Shown here in pieces: positions 1 through 8,486 of a stretch of DNA of 64,000 nucleotides (its first letter is position 1; each line of letters begins with the position of its first letter). The translations under genes and the position numbers were made by a program. The notes beneath the pieces are model-generated. The model was not told the origin of the DNA and made no database searches. It was given only the letters and a program-made list of their open reading frames with translations. This DNA comes from Pseudoxanthomonas winnipegensis. GTDB lineage: Bacteria; Pseudomonadota; Gammaproteobacteria; Xanthomonadales; Xanthomonadaceae. The DNA is taken from positions 558,001-622,000 of the forward strand of contig NZ_SHMH01000002.1 in NCBI RefSeq assembly GCF_004283755.1, read 5' to 3'.

Positions 1-330
1 CGGTGCCGGCGTGGGTTGAACGGGGGGCGCGTCTTCCGCGAGCACCGTGCAGGTGGACGCCGGGGGCGCGGGTTGGGCCACGGTCGGCGCGGTCTCGAGC
101 GTGGTCGCGGCGGTCGGCTCGGCGGGGGCCGTCGCCACGGCCATGGCGTGCGGCACGCCGAGCCCGGCCGTCGCCGTCGCCGCCACCGGCGCGGTCGGCA
201 GCAGGCGCGCGTGCGCGTCGCGGCGGGCTTTCAGCCAGGCGTCGAAGGCGGGCGAAACGGTCTGGGCACCGGCCGGCGCGGCAAGGCTGACCAGCAGGCA
301 GGCCAGCAGCGCTGCTGTGGATGTCTTCAT
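1..330 (-). CDS. Outer-membrane-type protein, N-terminal part (cut by window edge)
   Basis: The leftward frame is open from ATG at 330 to the window edge (110 residues, no stop). It begins with a signal peptide (MKTSTAALLACLLVSL, cleavage near AGAQ), followed by QTVSPAFDAWLKARR and then an Ala/Pro/Thr-rich stretch. The signal peptide and QTVSPAFDAWLK block match the next gene (489-1403) almost exactly, so the two are tandem paralogs. By analogy the missing part should be a beta-barrel; that is inference, since only the linker is visible. A GGGGGAG ribosome-binding site precedes the ATG. The function is unknown. Confidence 0.8.
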   Translation of the reverse strand, partial: MKTSTAALLACLLVSLAAPAGAQTVSPAFDAWLKARRDAHARLLPTAPVAATATAGLGVPHAMAVATAPAEPTAATTLETAPTVAQPAPPASTCTVLAEDAPPVQPTPAP

Positions 331-360
331 GGCGGGCTCCCCCCCGGACTGCAGGCTCGC

Positions 361-389
361 ACAGTGGCCGTGCGCCGGAGGGCTGTCAA
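361..389 (-). promoter_or_regulatory. Promoter-like block upstream of the partial outer-membrane gene
   Basis: Read leftward, TTGACA (389-384) is followed 17 nt later by CACTGT (366-361), about 30 nt ahead of the start codon at 330. The same hexamers with the same 17-nt spacing, and the adjacent GCACAGTGGC-type flank, recur upstream of the paralog at 1613-1641. The -35 is perfect and the -10 weak. Conservation in both copies is the main support. The rest of the 331-488 gap shows no gene. Confidence 0.5.
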
Positions 390-488
390 GGCAAGCGCGC
401 CCGCCGCGCGTGCGGTCTGCACGTGCGGCGCTGGATCGGAATGCGCGCTGCCGGGGAGGTGTCCTTGCCGCCAGGTGGGTAAGGAGGT

Positions 489-1403
489 TTAGAAACGCAC
501 CTCGAGCCCGAGATTGAGCGCGTCAGCGTAGTTGGGGTCGTACTCGTCGTAGTCGTAGCTGTTGGAGTAGACGTAACCGGTGTAGTTCAGGCTCAGGCTG
601 GTGTGGCGGTTGAGATCCACGCCGATGCCGAAACCGGCGTAGGCACCATAGACGTGTTCGCGCGAGCTGTCGTATTTGATGTACGAGCTACCGTCTGGGC
701 GATAGTAGCGGCCGCGCGTGTCGTACTGCGTCGTGTTGCCGTACCAGTAACCAAGGCGTGCAAGCGCGAACCAGGGGCTCCGACGCCCGAAGTTGAAGCG
801 TGCGATGGCGCCCAGGCTGTAGAAATCGGAAGCGCCGTATTTATCGTCCTGCCGCTTCGTTTCCTGCAATTTGCCCGCCGCGGCCTCGATGCCGATCAAG
901 GACACCGAACCGGCCCGCCAGCGATAGCCGGCGGTGAGGCCGTACATGGTCTGGTCCACGTCCTCATACACCCAGCCCTTGCCCGCCTGCACGCCCACGA
1001 AGGCGCCGCTGGCGTTGCGGGGCTGCTCGCGCGGCTTGCGCTGCACCGGCGGCGGCGGCGGGGCCGGCGCAGGCACCGCCGCGTAGGTCGCAGGGGCGGA
1101 GGCGACGGCCACGGGCGCATCGGCGCGCGGGGCCATCGGCGGGACCGGTGCGGCCGGCGGCACCGGCGGCACGGGAGTCGCCGGCGCGGGGCGCGCACTG
1201 GCATAGGCAGGGGCCTGGCTCGCCAGGTTTTCGGTCAGCGGGCGCTGCTCGGGCGAGGCAGGCGGCGTGGCCGCACCCGGCTGGGCCGGCGCGCGACGCG
1301 ACTTGAGCCAGGCGTCGAAGGCCGGCGACACGGTCTGGGCCTGCGCCTGCGAGGCCAGGCCGGCCAACAGGCACGCCAGCAATAGCGCGGGAGACTTGTT
1401 CAT
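489..1403 (-). CDS. Outer-membrane beta-barrel protein with proline-rich linker
   Basis: This is a 304-residue exported protein. The start at 1403 is chosen because it gives a clean signal peptide (MNKSPALLLACLLAGL, cleavage after AQA) behind a GAAGGA ribosome-binding site; a longer frame to 1625 adds only arginine-rich, low-quality sequence. Residues of about 24-140 are a Pro/Ala-rich linker. From about residue 140 to the end, alternating aromatic and polar strands end in LGLEVRF, with the terminal Phe typical of outer-membrane barrels assembled by BAM. The linker may cross the periplasm or bind peptidoglycan (inference). It is a tandem paralog of the gene at 1-330, sharing the signal peptide and the QTVSPAFDAWLK motif. 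The substrate is unknown. Confidence 0.8.
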   Translation of the reverse strand: MNKSPALLLACLLAGLASQAQAQTVSPAFDAWLKSRRAPAQPGAATPPASPEQRPLTENLASQAPAYASARPAPATPVPPVPPAAPVPPMAPRADAPVAVASAPATYAAVPAPAPPPPPVQRKPREQPRNASGAFVGVQAGKGWVYEDVDQTMYGLTAGYRWRAGSVSLIGIEAAAGKLQETKRQDDKYGASDFYSLGAIARFNFGRRSPWFALARLGYWYGNTTQYDTRGRYYRPDGSSYIKYDSSREHVYGAYAGFGIGVDLNRHTSLSLNYTGYVYSNSYDYDEYDPNYADALNLGLEVRF

Positions 1404-1612
1404 GGCATTCCTTCTCTTTGGTCTCGTCCTGGATGTGCGTCCCCGCGGCGGCGTGCCACGAACGACTTGCCGGCACGTCTTCGACAGACGCGCCCTGCAG
1501 GCCAGGAGGCACGCGGTTCCCCTTGCCAGCCCCGGCGCCCGCGCGACACCGTAGCCCCGCCGCATCGGCTTGCGCCGCACGGCTCTTGCAGTTCCCCTGG
1601 CTGCAGGTTCGC

Positions 1613-1641
1613 ACAGTGGCGTCACGCCCGAAGGCTGTCAA
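1613..1641 (-). promoter_or_regulatory. Promoter-like block upstream of the outer-membrane gene, within a 413-nt gap
   Basis: Leftward TTGACA (1641-1636), a 17-nt spacer, then CACTGT (1618-1613), matching the block at 361-389. Here it lies about 210 nt ahead of the start at 1403, so the transcript would carry a long leader of about 200 nt. I see no convincing gene or riboswitch fold in 1404-1612, and nothing notable in 1642-1816. Confidence 0.45.
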
Positions 1642-1816
1642 GACGAGCATGAACAGGCGGGTGCCTGGGCGGTCCTGCCGCCAGCCCCGCGGCGCGGTCC
1701 GCTGCCTGTGGGCTGCTTTGCCGGCAAGGGAGCTTGTGCAGCGAGACGGAGGACCGAAGGCGCGCTGGATCCAGGCCAGCCCTGCCACGCCGTCGGCGCG
1801 ACCGAAGGTGTGCCGC

Positions 1817-2659
1817 CTAGCGCCGCACCGCCAACACACCGTCCAGCGCCAGCTGCGCCTGGAAGCCGGCCTTCTCCAGGCGCCGGGCCACTTCCCGCGG
1901 CACGTCGCGGCCGCTGGTCAGCTTGTTGGGGCTGCCGGTGTAGTGGAACAGCCGGCCGCCGCGCCTGAGCACGCGCGCCAGCTGATCGTAGAAGGTCTGC
2001 GCGTACAGCTCGCCGGCGATGCCGAAGCGGGGCGGGTCGTGCAGCGCCGCGTCGAAGGCCGCATCGGGCAGCGCGGCGATCTCGCGCGAGACATCGCCCT
2101 GCTGCAACTGCAGGCGGCCGCCGGCCTCGGCCGAGTCCGGGTCGGGCGACCACGGGTTGAGCGTGCGCAGCCACAGCACGCTGTCGTTCTTCTCGAACGA
2201 GACGATGCGCGCCACGCCGTCGGCCAGGCAGCACGCGGCGAAGTAGCCCAGCCCGCCGCAGGTATCCAGTACCGTCTTGCCGCGCGGGGCGACCAGGGCC
2301 ACCTTGCGACGCGCATCGTCCAGCGGCGACGCCTTGGCCGTCGGCAGCATCTTGATGCCATCGATCTCGAAGGTCGGCACGTCCCACGGCGTGGGCACCA
2401 GCTTGATCAGCGCGCCGGCGAAGCGCGACACGGGCACGAACTCCTCGCCGTCGAAGTGGTACAGCGTGCGATCGCGCGTCTTGCCCGGATACGGATAGCG
2501 CACGCCGCGCCACTCCCAGTCGGACGCGCCGAGGCGCGCGCTGCCGGTGGAGCGGCCCAGGTCGAGCGAGCCCTGCCATTCGGACAGGCCGGCATCGCGC
2601 GCGGCGATCAAGGCCGTGGCGGTGGTCTGGGTGAGCAGCGGTGCGGTGGAGTGGGGCAC
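1817..2659 (-). CDS. Class I SAM-dependent methyltransferase (COG2521-like)
   Basis: This 280-residue protein has the Rossmann-type SAM-binding signature: motif I VLDTCGGLGYFA near residues 151-162, an acidic end to strand 2 (VSFEKND), and a motif IV-like HDPPR near residue 212. The N-terminal 140 residues form an extra domain (DWEWRGVRYPYPGKTRDR region). This arrangement resembles predicted methyltransferases of the COG2521 type, whose substrate is not established. The DPPR motif resembles N-methyltransferase DPPY-type motifs, so an amino-group or nucleic-acid substrate is possible. It is monocistronic as far as I can see. The fold is clear; the substrate is not. Confidence 0.75.
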   Translation of the reverse strand: MPHSTAPLLTQTTATALIAARDAGLSEWQGSLDLGRSTGSARLGASDWEWRGVRYPYPGKTRDRTLYHFDGEEFVPVSRFAGALIKLVPTPWDVPTFEIDGIKMLPTAKASPLDDARRKVALVAPRGKTVLDTCGGLGYFAACCLADGVARIVSFEKNDSVLWLRTLNPWSPDPDSAEAGGRLQLQQGDVSREIAALPDAAFDAALHDPPRFGIAGELYAQTFYDQLARVLRRGGRLFHYTGSPNKLTSGRDVPREVARRLEKAGFQAQLALDGVLAVRR

Positions 2660-2714
2660 GTCACGGCGCGACAGCGGGAGCGGGCCGGCATCGTACCCGA
2701 CAGGCGGCGAGGGC

Positions 2715-3491
2715 TCAGGCCGGATCGGCGTCCAGGTGCACGGTCAATCCGCTGCGTCCGGGCGCGAGGTGATCGGCCAGCACGTGGCGGTCCGGGTAGT
2801 CGCCGCCGTTCTGCGGGCGAAAGGGAAGGGGGGCGTCATCGAACAGGCGCTCGACTCTGGTTTGCCAGGCCGCCGTCGCTTCGGCCACGCGGGTCGCGTC
2901 GAGCCGGCCGGTGTCGTAGACCGCGAAGCTGGGAAGCACCTGCATGCCCGGGAAGAACAGCGTCCCATGCGTGATCGGGAACAGCAGTTCCTCGAGCGGC
3001 CCGTTAATGCCGCGCGGCCCGTAGTCCGCTTCCGGCCCGCCGACGCAGACGCCCAGCAGCGCGCGCTTGCCCGCCAGTCCCCCTTCGCCATAGCGATACG
3101 CGTTGCCGGCGCCGCGATAGCCGTAGGCGAGGCCGAAGGCCCAGACCCGTTCGATCCAGCCCTTCATGATGGCCGGCATGCCGAACCACCACAGCGGGAA
3201 GACCAGGATCAGCGCATCGGCCGCCATCAGCTTGCGCTGCTCGGCCTCGACATCCGGCGACTGGCGCCCGTTGGCGAAGGCGTGGCCCGATTCCTGGACG
3301 AAGGACAGGCGCGCCGCGTCCAGGCGATCCGGAAAGTCGTCGGCATCGAACACCGCCTTCCAGCGCATGGCGTAGAGATCCGACTGCTGCACGGTGTGGC
3401 CCTGGGCCAGGAGCGTTGCCGTTGCGGTGTCGGCCAGGTGCCGGGTCAGCGAGGTCGGTTCGGGGTGGGCGTGGACGATCAGCAAGTTCAT
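2715..3491 (-). CDS. NAD(P)H:quinone oxidoreductase, flavodoxin-like fold
   Basis: This 258-residue protein starts MNLLIVHAHPEPTSL, the phosphate-binding first strand of the KefF/MdaB/NQO1-like flavodoxin fold. It contains the family signature LILVFPLWWFGMPAIMKGWIERV (residues about 96-118, quoted only in part here: FPLWWFGMPAIMKGW), which contacts FAD or FMN, and the GGPEADYGPRG loop. Such enzymes reduce quinones or nitro compounds by two electrons using NAD(P)H. It is divergent from the LysR regulator at 3577, with an 85-nt shared control region, so that regulator probably controls it. The start at 3491 matches the start of the fold, although no strong ribosome-binding site is visible. Confidence 0.88.
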   Translation of the reverse strand: MNLLIVHAHPEPTSLTRHLADTATATLLAQGHTVQQSDLYAMRWKAVFDADDFPDRLDAARLSFVQESGHAFANGRQSPDVEAEQRKLMAADALILVFPLWWFGMPAIMKGWIERVWAFGLAYGYRGAGNAYRYGEGGLAGKRALLGVCVGGPEADYGPRGINGPLEELLFPITHGTLFFPGMQVLPSFAVYDTGRLDATRVAEATAAWQTRVERLFDDAPLPFRPQNGGDYPDRHVLADHLAPGRSGLTVHLDADPA

Positions 3492-3536
3492 GGCGGTGGG
3501 TACGGCAAGCGAGAAGCTCACCGTAGGCCTGGCCCC

Positions 3537-3575
3537 GCTATAGTGGAAATGAATCCTGCCAATGCCAGCTATAGT
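3537..3575. promoter_or_regulatory. Candidate LysR operator: paired GCTATAGT sites
   Basis: GCTATAGT occurs twice (3537-3544 and 3568-3575), 31 bp apart. Each copy contains the self-complementary core CTATAG. They lie between the divergent quinone reductase and LysR genes, the second copy just before the LysR start. Three helical turns of spacing fit a tetrameric LysR protein on one DNA face (inference). Confidence 0.35.
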
Positions 3576-3576
3576 C

Positions 3577-4479
3577 ATGCACGATCTGCGGCGCCTGGAC
3601 CTCAACCTGCTGGTCACGCTGGATGCGCTGCTGGCCGAGCACAACGTCACCCGCGCCGCGCAACGCCTGCATCTGTCGCAGCCTTCGGTCAGCGTGCAGC
3701 TGGCGCGGCTGCGCGAACTGCTCGGCGATCCACTGCTGCTGCCTGGTCCGCGCGGCATGCGCCCGACCGCGCGCGCCGACGCCCTACGTGAGCCGCTGAG
3801 GGCAGCATTGGAAGCCCTGGGCCAGGCGGTGGCGCCGCCGGCGCCGTTCGACCCGGCCACCGCGACGCGCACCTGGCAGCTGGCCGCGAGCGACTACGCC
3901 GCCTCGACCATCGTGCTGCCGACACTGGCCGGCCTGCGCACCGCCGCGCCCGGCACGCGACTGGCGGTGCGTGGGCTGGTGCCGCAGCAGATCGTGCAGC
4001 AGGCCGAGGCGGGGCAGATCGATCTGGCGTTTCACACCGTCGAAGGCGCGCCGGAAGGGATGCGTCAGCGCATCCTGTTCGACGAGCGCTATGTGCTGGT
4101 CGGCCGCGCCGGCCATCCGGGGCTGAAGCGGCGGCCGACACTGGCGCAGTTCTGCAGGCTGGATCAGGTGATCGTCTCGCCCGACGGCGGCGGCTTCCAC
4201 GGGCCGACCGACGCGGCGCTGGCGGCACTGGGCCTGAAACGCCACGTGGCCTTGTCGGTGCCGCATTTCCTGTTCGTGCTGTCCGCGCTGGTGCGCACCG
4301 ACCTGGTGGCGATGCTGCCCGAGCGGCTGGTGCGCGGACATCCTGCCCTGCGCGTGGTGCCCGCGCCGCTGGCCGTGCCCGGCTACCAGATGGCGATGCT
4401 GTGGCACGAACGCGTGCACCGCGACCCGGCTCATCAATGGCTGCGCGCACAGGTCGTGGCGGCGGTCGTAAAGCCTTAG
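3577..4479 (+). CDS. LysR-family transcriptional regulator
   Basis: This is a 300-residue LysR protein. The winged helix-turn-helix is at residues of about 4-63 (LDLNLLVTLDALLAEHNVTR, then AAQRLHLSQPSVSVQLARLR), followed by a periplasmic-binding-protein-like effector domain from about 85 to 295. The start at 3577 (MHDLRRLDLNLL) fits the family better than the ATG five codons upstream at 3562, although 3562 has a slightly better placed GGAA. It is divergent from the NAD(P)H quinone reductase at 2715-3491, a common arrangement in which the regulator controls its neighbour in response to quinones or electrophiles (inference). The effector is unknown. Confidence 0.9.
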   Translation: MHDLRRLDLNLLVTLDALLAEHNVTRAAQRLHLSQPSVSVQLARLRELLGDPLLLPGPRGMRPTARADALREPLRAALEALGQAVAPPAPFDPATATRTWQLAASDYAASTIVLPTLAGLRTAAPGTRLAVRGLVPQQIVQQAEAGQIDLAFHTVEGAPEGMRQRILFDERYVLVGRAGHPGLKRRPTLAQFCRLDQVIVSPDGGGFHGPTDAALAALGLKRHVALSVPHFLFVLSALVRTDLVAMLPERLVRGHPALRVVPAPLAVPGYQMAMLWHERVHRDPAHQWLRAQVVAAVVKP

Positions 4480-4552
4480 CGCGTGCCGTGTGCCGTTGAG
4501 CGAAGACGCCCAGCGAAGCCTCACCGTTCTCCCAATAGCCGGCACCCACTGC

Positions 4553-4740
4553 CCCTCCCCTTTCGCGAAGCGAAGGGGGAGGCAGGGAGGGGGTGCTTTT
4601 GCTTTTGTTTTGCCTTTGGTTTTGCCTTTGGCTTTGGCTTTGGCTTTGCTTGCGCTCTTGCCTCCCCGCGAAGAGCACCCCTCCCCCTCAGTCGCTAGCC
4701 GCGACTTCGAGCTCCCCTTGGCCTCCGGCCAAAGGGAGGG
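4553..4740. repeat. Low-complexity tract between two purine/pyrimidine hairpins
   Basis: The 384-nt gap 4480-4863 holds no gene. A hairpin at about 4554-4582 (CTCCCCTTTCG / CGAAGGGGGAG) and one at 4711-4740 (CTCCCCTTGGCC / GGCCAAAGGGAGGG) have similar outer arms. Between them, 4595-4655 is a strand-biased array of TTTGCC, TTTGGC and TTTTGC units with almost no A. A small inverted repeat, GTCGC-N5-GCGAC, sits at 4691-4705. The pattern looks like a paired intergenic repeat flanking a slippage-prone hexamer tract. Confidence 0.55.
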
Positions 4741-4863
4741 GGCTAAGAGCTGCCAGTCGCACTCCCCGCGCTCGCGCGCCTCCGCCGGGTTGCCAGGATC
4801 GGGCCAAGCCTTACCATCGTGTCATTAAATCGGCCCGTCTCGAGGCCGGCTGGGGACGTGGGG

Positions 4864-7077
4864 ATGCACAAGCGCGGATGGGCCAGCGGGTTCGGGCTGG
4901 CGCTGGCAGGGTGTGCGGCCTGGGCGCTGGCCCAGGCCATGCCGATGCCCACGGCCGTCGCGCCGCAGCCGGTCGCGGTCGCCGCCGATGGCATTGCCCT
5001 GGCCGGCGCCGACGCCGGCGCGGTCAGCACCCCCAGTGCGCCCGACGCCTGGGGCGGGCCGCGCACCGGCCGCGAACCGACTCTGTCCGACCGCGTGGTC
5101 GACTACCGCATCAAGGTGCGGCTGGACGCGATCACCCACACCCTCGACGGCCAGGAGCGGCTGACCTGGCGCAACCGCAGCGCGGTGCCGGTGCGCGCGG
5201 TCTATCTGCATCTGTATCTCAACGCCTTCCGCAACACCGGCAGCACCTTCTTCCACGAGAAGAACGACCTGGGCCTGAGCTTTCGCAGCGACGTGCCGGT
5301 GCGCAAGGACGGCTGGGGCTGGATCGACATGACCAGCGTGCGCCAGGACGGGGCGGCGGTGCGGCAGACCTTCGTCCAGCCCGATGGCGGGCCGGCCACC
5401 GACATGACCGTGGTCCGCCTGGACCTGCCCCAGGCGGTGGCGCCGGGACAGAGCACGACGTTGGACATCGACTTCGCCGCGCAGCTGCCACGGGTGATCG
5501 CACGCACCGGCTGGTTCGGCAGCTTCCATCTGGTGGGGCAGTGGTTCCCCAAGATCGCGGTGCTGGAGCTGCCCGGCGAACGGGGCGCCACCGCGCCGCG
5601 CTGGAACGCGCACGAGTTCCATCTGGACAGCGAGTTCTATGCCGACTTCGGCAGCTACGACGTCACCCTGGACGTGCCCTCGGACTATCGCGTCGGCGCC
5701 ACCGGCGTGCTGCAGGGCGCGCCGGAGACCTTTCACCAGCGCACGCGCTACCGCTACGTGCAGGACGATGTGCACGACTTCGCCTGGACCGCCGACAAGC
5801 GCTTCGCCACGCCGCTGCGCGGCACCTGGACCGGGCCGGGCAGTCCGAAGGTCGCGGTGCAGGTGCTGTATGCGCCCGAGTACGTGGCCAGCGCCGGGCC
5901 GGCGCTCAAGGCCACGCAGGACGCGCTGACGTATTTCTCGCGCACGCTGGGGCCTTATCCGTATCGCTCGGTGACGGTGGTGATCCCGCCGTACAACGCC
6001 GACGAGGCCGGGGGCATGGAGTACCCGACCTTCTTCACCGCCGAAGGCTACGCCAAGGTGCCGCCGGGCTCGTCCACCGCCGCCTCGCTGGACTTCGTCA
6101 GCATCCATGAGTTCGGCCACGGGTATTTCTACGGGATCCTGGCCTCCAACGAGTTCGAGGAGCCCATGCTGGACGAGGGCCTGAACGAGTTCTGGGACCA
6201 GCGCATGCTGCGCGATGGCCATCGCCGCTACGACCTGCTGCCGCCGTGGTTGAACCGGCTGGGTGTGCATCTGCCGGTGACAGATCCGTTCGAGTTCGAG
6301 CGCCTGGGCGCGCAGGTGGACGACCCCAGCGATCCCACCGGCGCCAGTTCCTGGAACCGGCTGGACACCAGCGGCTATGTCTCGGTGTATTCGCGCACCG
6401 CCACGCTGATGCGCGACCTGGAGGCGGAACTGGGCCGGCCGGCGCTGGAGCGGGCGTTCAAGGACTACTACGCCACCTGGAAGTTCCGCCATCCCTCCAT
6501 CGCCGACCTGCGTGAGTCGCTGGCCGTCTCCACCGGCAGGCGCGCCCTGATCGAGCGTGCGTTCGCCCAGCAGGTCTACGCGGTGAACAAGCTCGACGAC
6601 AGTCTGGCCGATTTCACCAGCGAGCCGGTCGCGCCGCTGGCCGGGCGCGTGGTCGAGGGCGGCAAGGCGGTCACGCGTGGCGAAGAGGAGACCAACGCGC
6701 TGGCCGATGCGCGCACGGCCGCCTGGCACAAGGCGCATCCGGATGCGGCGTCCGAGGCCGGCCCGTTCGCCTGGCGCACCACGGTGAGCGTGCGCCGGCG
6801 CGGGGCGGCGGTACCGCAGACGCTGGTGGTGACCTTCGCCGATGGCAGCACGCGCCGCTTCGACTGGGACGATGCGCTGCCGTGGAAGCGCTGGAGCTTC
6901 GTCGACCCGCGGCGCGCGGTCTCGGCGCAGCTGGATCCGCAGCAGCGCCACTTCCTGGATGCGGGCAAGCTCGACGACGGCCGGCGCATCGACGGCGACC
7001 ACGCCGCGGCGCGGCGCTGGAGCGCCGATGTCCTGGCCTTGCTGCAGGCGCTGCAGGCCGCGCTGGTGAACCTGTGA
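4864..7077 (+). CDS. M1-family zinc metallopeptidase
   Basis: This 737-residue aminopeptidase-type protein has the zinc motif HEFGH at residues 415-419 with the third ligand E438 eighteen residues on (HEXXH-X18-E). The exopeptidase-type loop is GGMEYPTFF at about residue 384, in place of GAMEN. A hydrophobic N-terminus (ASGFGLALAGCAAWALAQA) suggests export. The N-terminal beta-sandwich (about 75-280) and a C-terminal extension beyond 600 follow the M1 plan. The start at 4864 follows GGGGACGTGGGG; an in-frame upstream start at 4819 adds 15 residues with no signal character. The next gene starts 9 nt downstream, so they are probably co-transcribed. Confidence 0.9.
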   Translation: MHKRGWASGFGLALAGCAAWALAQAMPMPTAVAPQPVAVAADGIALAGADAGAVSTPSAPDAWGGPRTGREPTLSDRVVDYRIKVRLDAITHTLDGQERLTWRNRSAVPVRAVYLHLYLNAFRNTGSTFFHEKNDLGLSFRSDVPVRKDGWGWIDMTSVRQDGAAVRQTFVQPDGGPATDMTVVRLDLPQAVAPGQSTTLDIDFAAQLPRVIARTGWFGSFHLVGQWFPKIAVLELPGERGATAPRWNAHEFHLDSEFYADFGSYDVTLDVPSDYRVGATGVLQGAPETFHQRTRYRYVQDDVHDFAWTADKRFATPLRGTWTGPGSPKVAVQVLYAPEYVASAGPALKATQDALTYFSRTLGPYPYRSVTVVIPPYNADEAGGMEYPTFFTAEGYAKVPPGSSTAASLDFVSIHEFGHGYFYGILASNEFEEPMLDEGLNEFWDQRMLRDGHRRYDLLPPWLNRLGVHLPVTDPFEFERLGAQVDDPSDPTGASSWNRLDTSGYVSVYSRTATLMRDLEAELGRPALERAFKDYYATWKFRHPSIADLRESLAVSTGRRALIERAFAQQVYAVNKLDDSLADFTSEPVAPLAGRVVEGGKAVTRGEEETNALADARTAAWHKAHPDAASEAGPFAWRTTVSVRRRGAAVPQTLVVTFADGSTRRFDWDDALPWKRWSFVDPRRAVSAQLDPQQRHFLDAGKLDDGRRIDGDHAAARRWSADVLALLQALQAALVNL

Positions 7078-7085
7078 GGCGCGCG

Positions 7086-8000
7086 ATGACCGATTTCCAT
7101 GGCCTCTCGGTGCTTGCGCGCGGCGCGGTTCGCGCACTGCACTGGCGCGCGCTGCTGCTGTGGTGGGCCAGCCTGTCGCTGGTCGCCCTGGTCGCGGCGC
7201 TGCCGCTGTATGCGCTGCTGGATGCGCAGCTCAGCCATGCCATCGACGCGCCGCGCTATGCCCACGCGCTGAGCCTGCTGGTGCTGGGCGAGGTGGTCGG
7301 TGGCGCGGCCAAGGACAGCGGGACGGTCTGGGGCGTGCTGGCCGCACTGTGGGGCACGGCGCTGCTGTGGCCGTGGCTGACCGGGGTCATGGTGGCGGCG
7401 GTACGGCTGGGCCGCGGCGTGCGGCTGTTCGCGCTGGCCGCCGAGGGCATGCGCGAGTACGGACGCCAGCTGCGCCTGATGCTGTGGTCGCTGCTGCCGC
7501 TGGCGCCGTTCGTGGCCGCCGGCGTGTGGCTGGTGCACGTGGCGCGCGAGCGCCGGTTCGACGCCGTGCTCGAGTCCACCGTCCACTGGACCGAGCGCGG
7601 CGCGCTGCTGGCCGCGGTGCTGCTGTGCCTGATGCCGTACCTGCTGACCGAGCTGACCCGCGCGCGCATCGCCGCGCGCGACGACAGCCGCTCGGTGGTG
7701 GTGCACTGGTGGCGCGCGCTGAAGCTGTACCTGCGCCGGCCGCTGGCGACCTGGGCGTTGAGCCTGGCGATCCTGGTGCTGGGCGCGCTGCTGATCGCCG
7801 CGCTGGGCTGGCTGCGCATCGCCGCCTCCGGTGCCGGCTGGGGCGACTGGTGGCTGGCGCTGGGCGTGACCCAGCTCATCACCCTGGCCGGCGGCTGGCT
7901 GCGCCTGGCGCGCCTGCAGGTGCTGGCGCAGCTGGTCGACGACGACGCGACGCGGCGTGCCATCGAGGCCGAGGCCTGGCGTTACGACGAGGCGGCCTGA
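7086..8000 (+). CDS. Integral membrane protein, six predicted TM segments
   Basis: This 304-residue protein starts 9 nt after the M1 peptidase stop. I count about six hydrophobic segments, near residues 22-45, 80-108, 130-150, 175-195, 225-248 and 257-280. Between TM4 and TM5 is an amphipathic stretch (DSRSVVVHWWRALKLYLRRP). No known transporter or enzyme motif is visible. The tight spacing suggests it works with, or is at least co-expressed with, the peptidase. The function is unknown. Confidence 0.75.
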   Translation: MTDFHGLSVLARGAVRALHWRALLLWWASLSLVALVAALPLYALLDAQLSHAIDAPRYAHALSLLVLGEVVGGAAKDSGTVWGVLAALWGTALLWPWLTGVMVAAVRLGRGVRLFALAAEGMREYGRQLRLMLWSLLPLAPFVAAGVWLVHVARERRFDAVLESTVHWTERGALLAAVLLCLMPYLLTELTRARIAARDDSRSVVVHWWRALKLYLRRPLATWALSLAILVLGALLIAALGWLRIAASGAGWGDWWLALGVTQLITLAGGWLRLARLQVLAQLVDDDATRRAIEAEAWRYDEAA

Positions 8001-8086
8001 TCGGCATGCCACGCGCGCGCGGCGACGCTGCGGTCGTCGCGCAGCTGATCGCGCGTCGGTAAGGCCAGCGTCGCGCCTGGTCTCGC

Positions 8087-8254
8087 TTAGCTATCGGCCT
8101 CGGGATGGCGCGCGCGCCAGGCGGCGAGCAGTTCGCGGTAGCGCGTCATCTCCTCGGCGTGCAGGTCGTACACGCAAGGGTCGCAGCCGCTGTCGCAGCA
8201 GTCGCTGGGCAGCGGCGGTTCGGGCGGAACGGGGCGGGGATCGTCTTCAGGCAT
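8087..8254 (-). CDS. Small cysteine-rich oxidoreductase-like domain protein
   Basis: This 55-residue protein has the signature CCDSGCDPCVYDLHAEEMTRY, with four Cys in nine positions (residues 19, 20, 24, 27), followed by YRELLAAWRAR. It matches the short oxidoreductase-like N-terminal domain (PF09791 type) found as small stand-alone proteins in proteobacteria and on mitochondrial proteins. The cysteines may bind a metal or cluster, which is not proven. A Pro-rich N-terminus (DDPRPVPPEPPLP) precedes it. The start at 8254 is the nearest ATG that keeps this compact domain; upstream frame is low-quality. Confidence 0.75.
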   Translation of the reverse strand: MPEDDPRPVPPEPPLPSDCCDSGCDPCVYDLHAEEMTRYRELLAAWRARHPEADS

Positions 8255-8486
8255 GTGCCGATTATCCCGCACCCGCTGTGCCGGGGCGGCGATCAGGCAC
8301 CTGCGCCCCCGGCGCGGCCACGATGCAGCGGGGCAGCTCGCAAGGCGCGCGCGATCCGGCGCTCCGCGTGCGGTCTGCGGGACGCGCGATCGTGCGCCGG
8401 CTATGCGCGCTTGGCACAATGGGGCGCCCCGTCCCCTGTCCGACCGCGCTGAATCCGCGCGCGGCGCGACCGCTTCCAGGTTCTTC

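Noticed and set aside
4595..4655. Repeated T-rich units looking like a short CRISPR array
   Set aside because: Units are 5-6 nt and contiguous, with no spacers, so it is a low-complexity tract.
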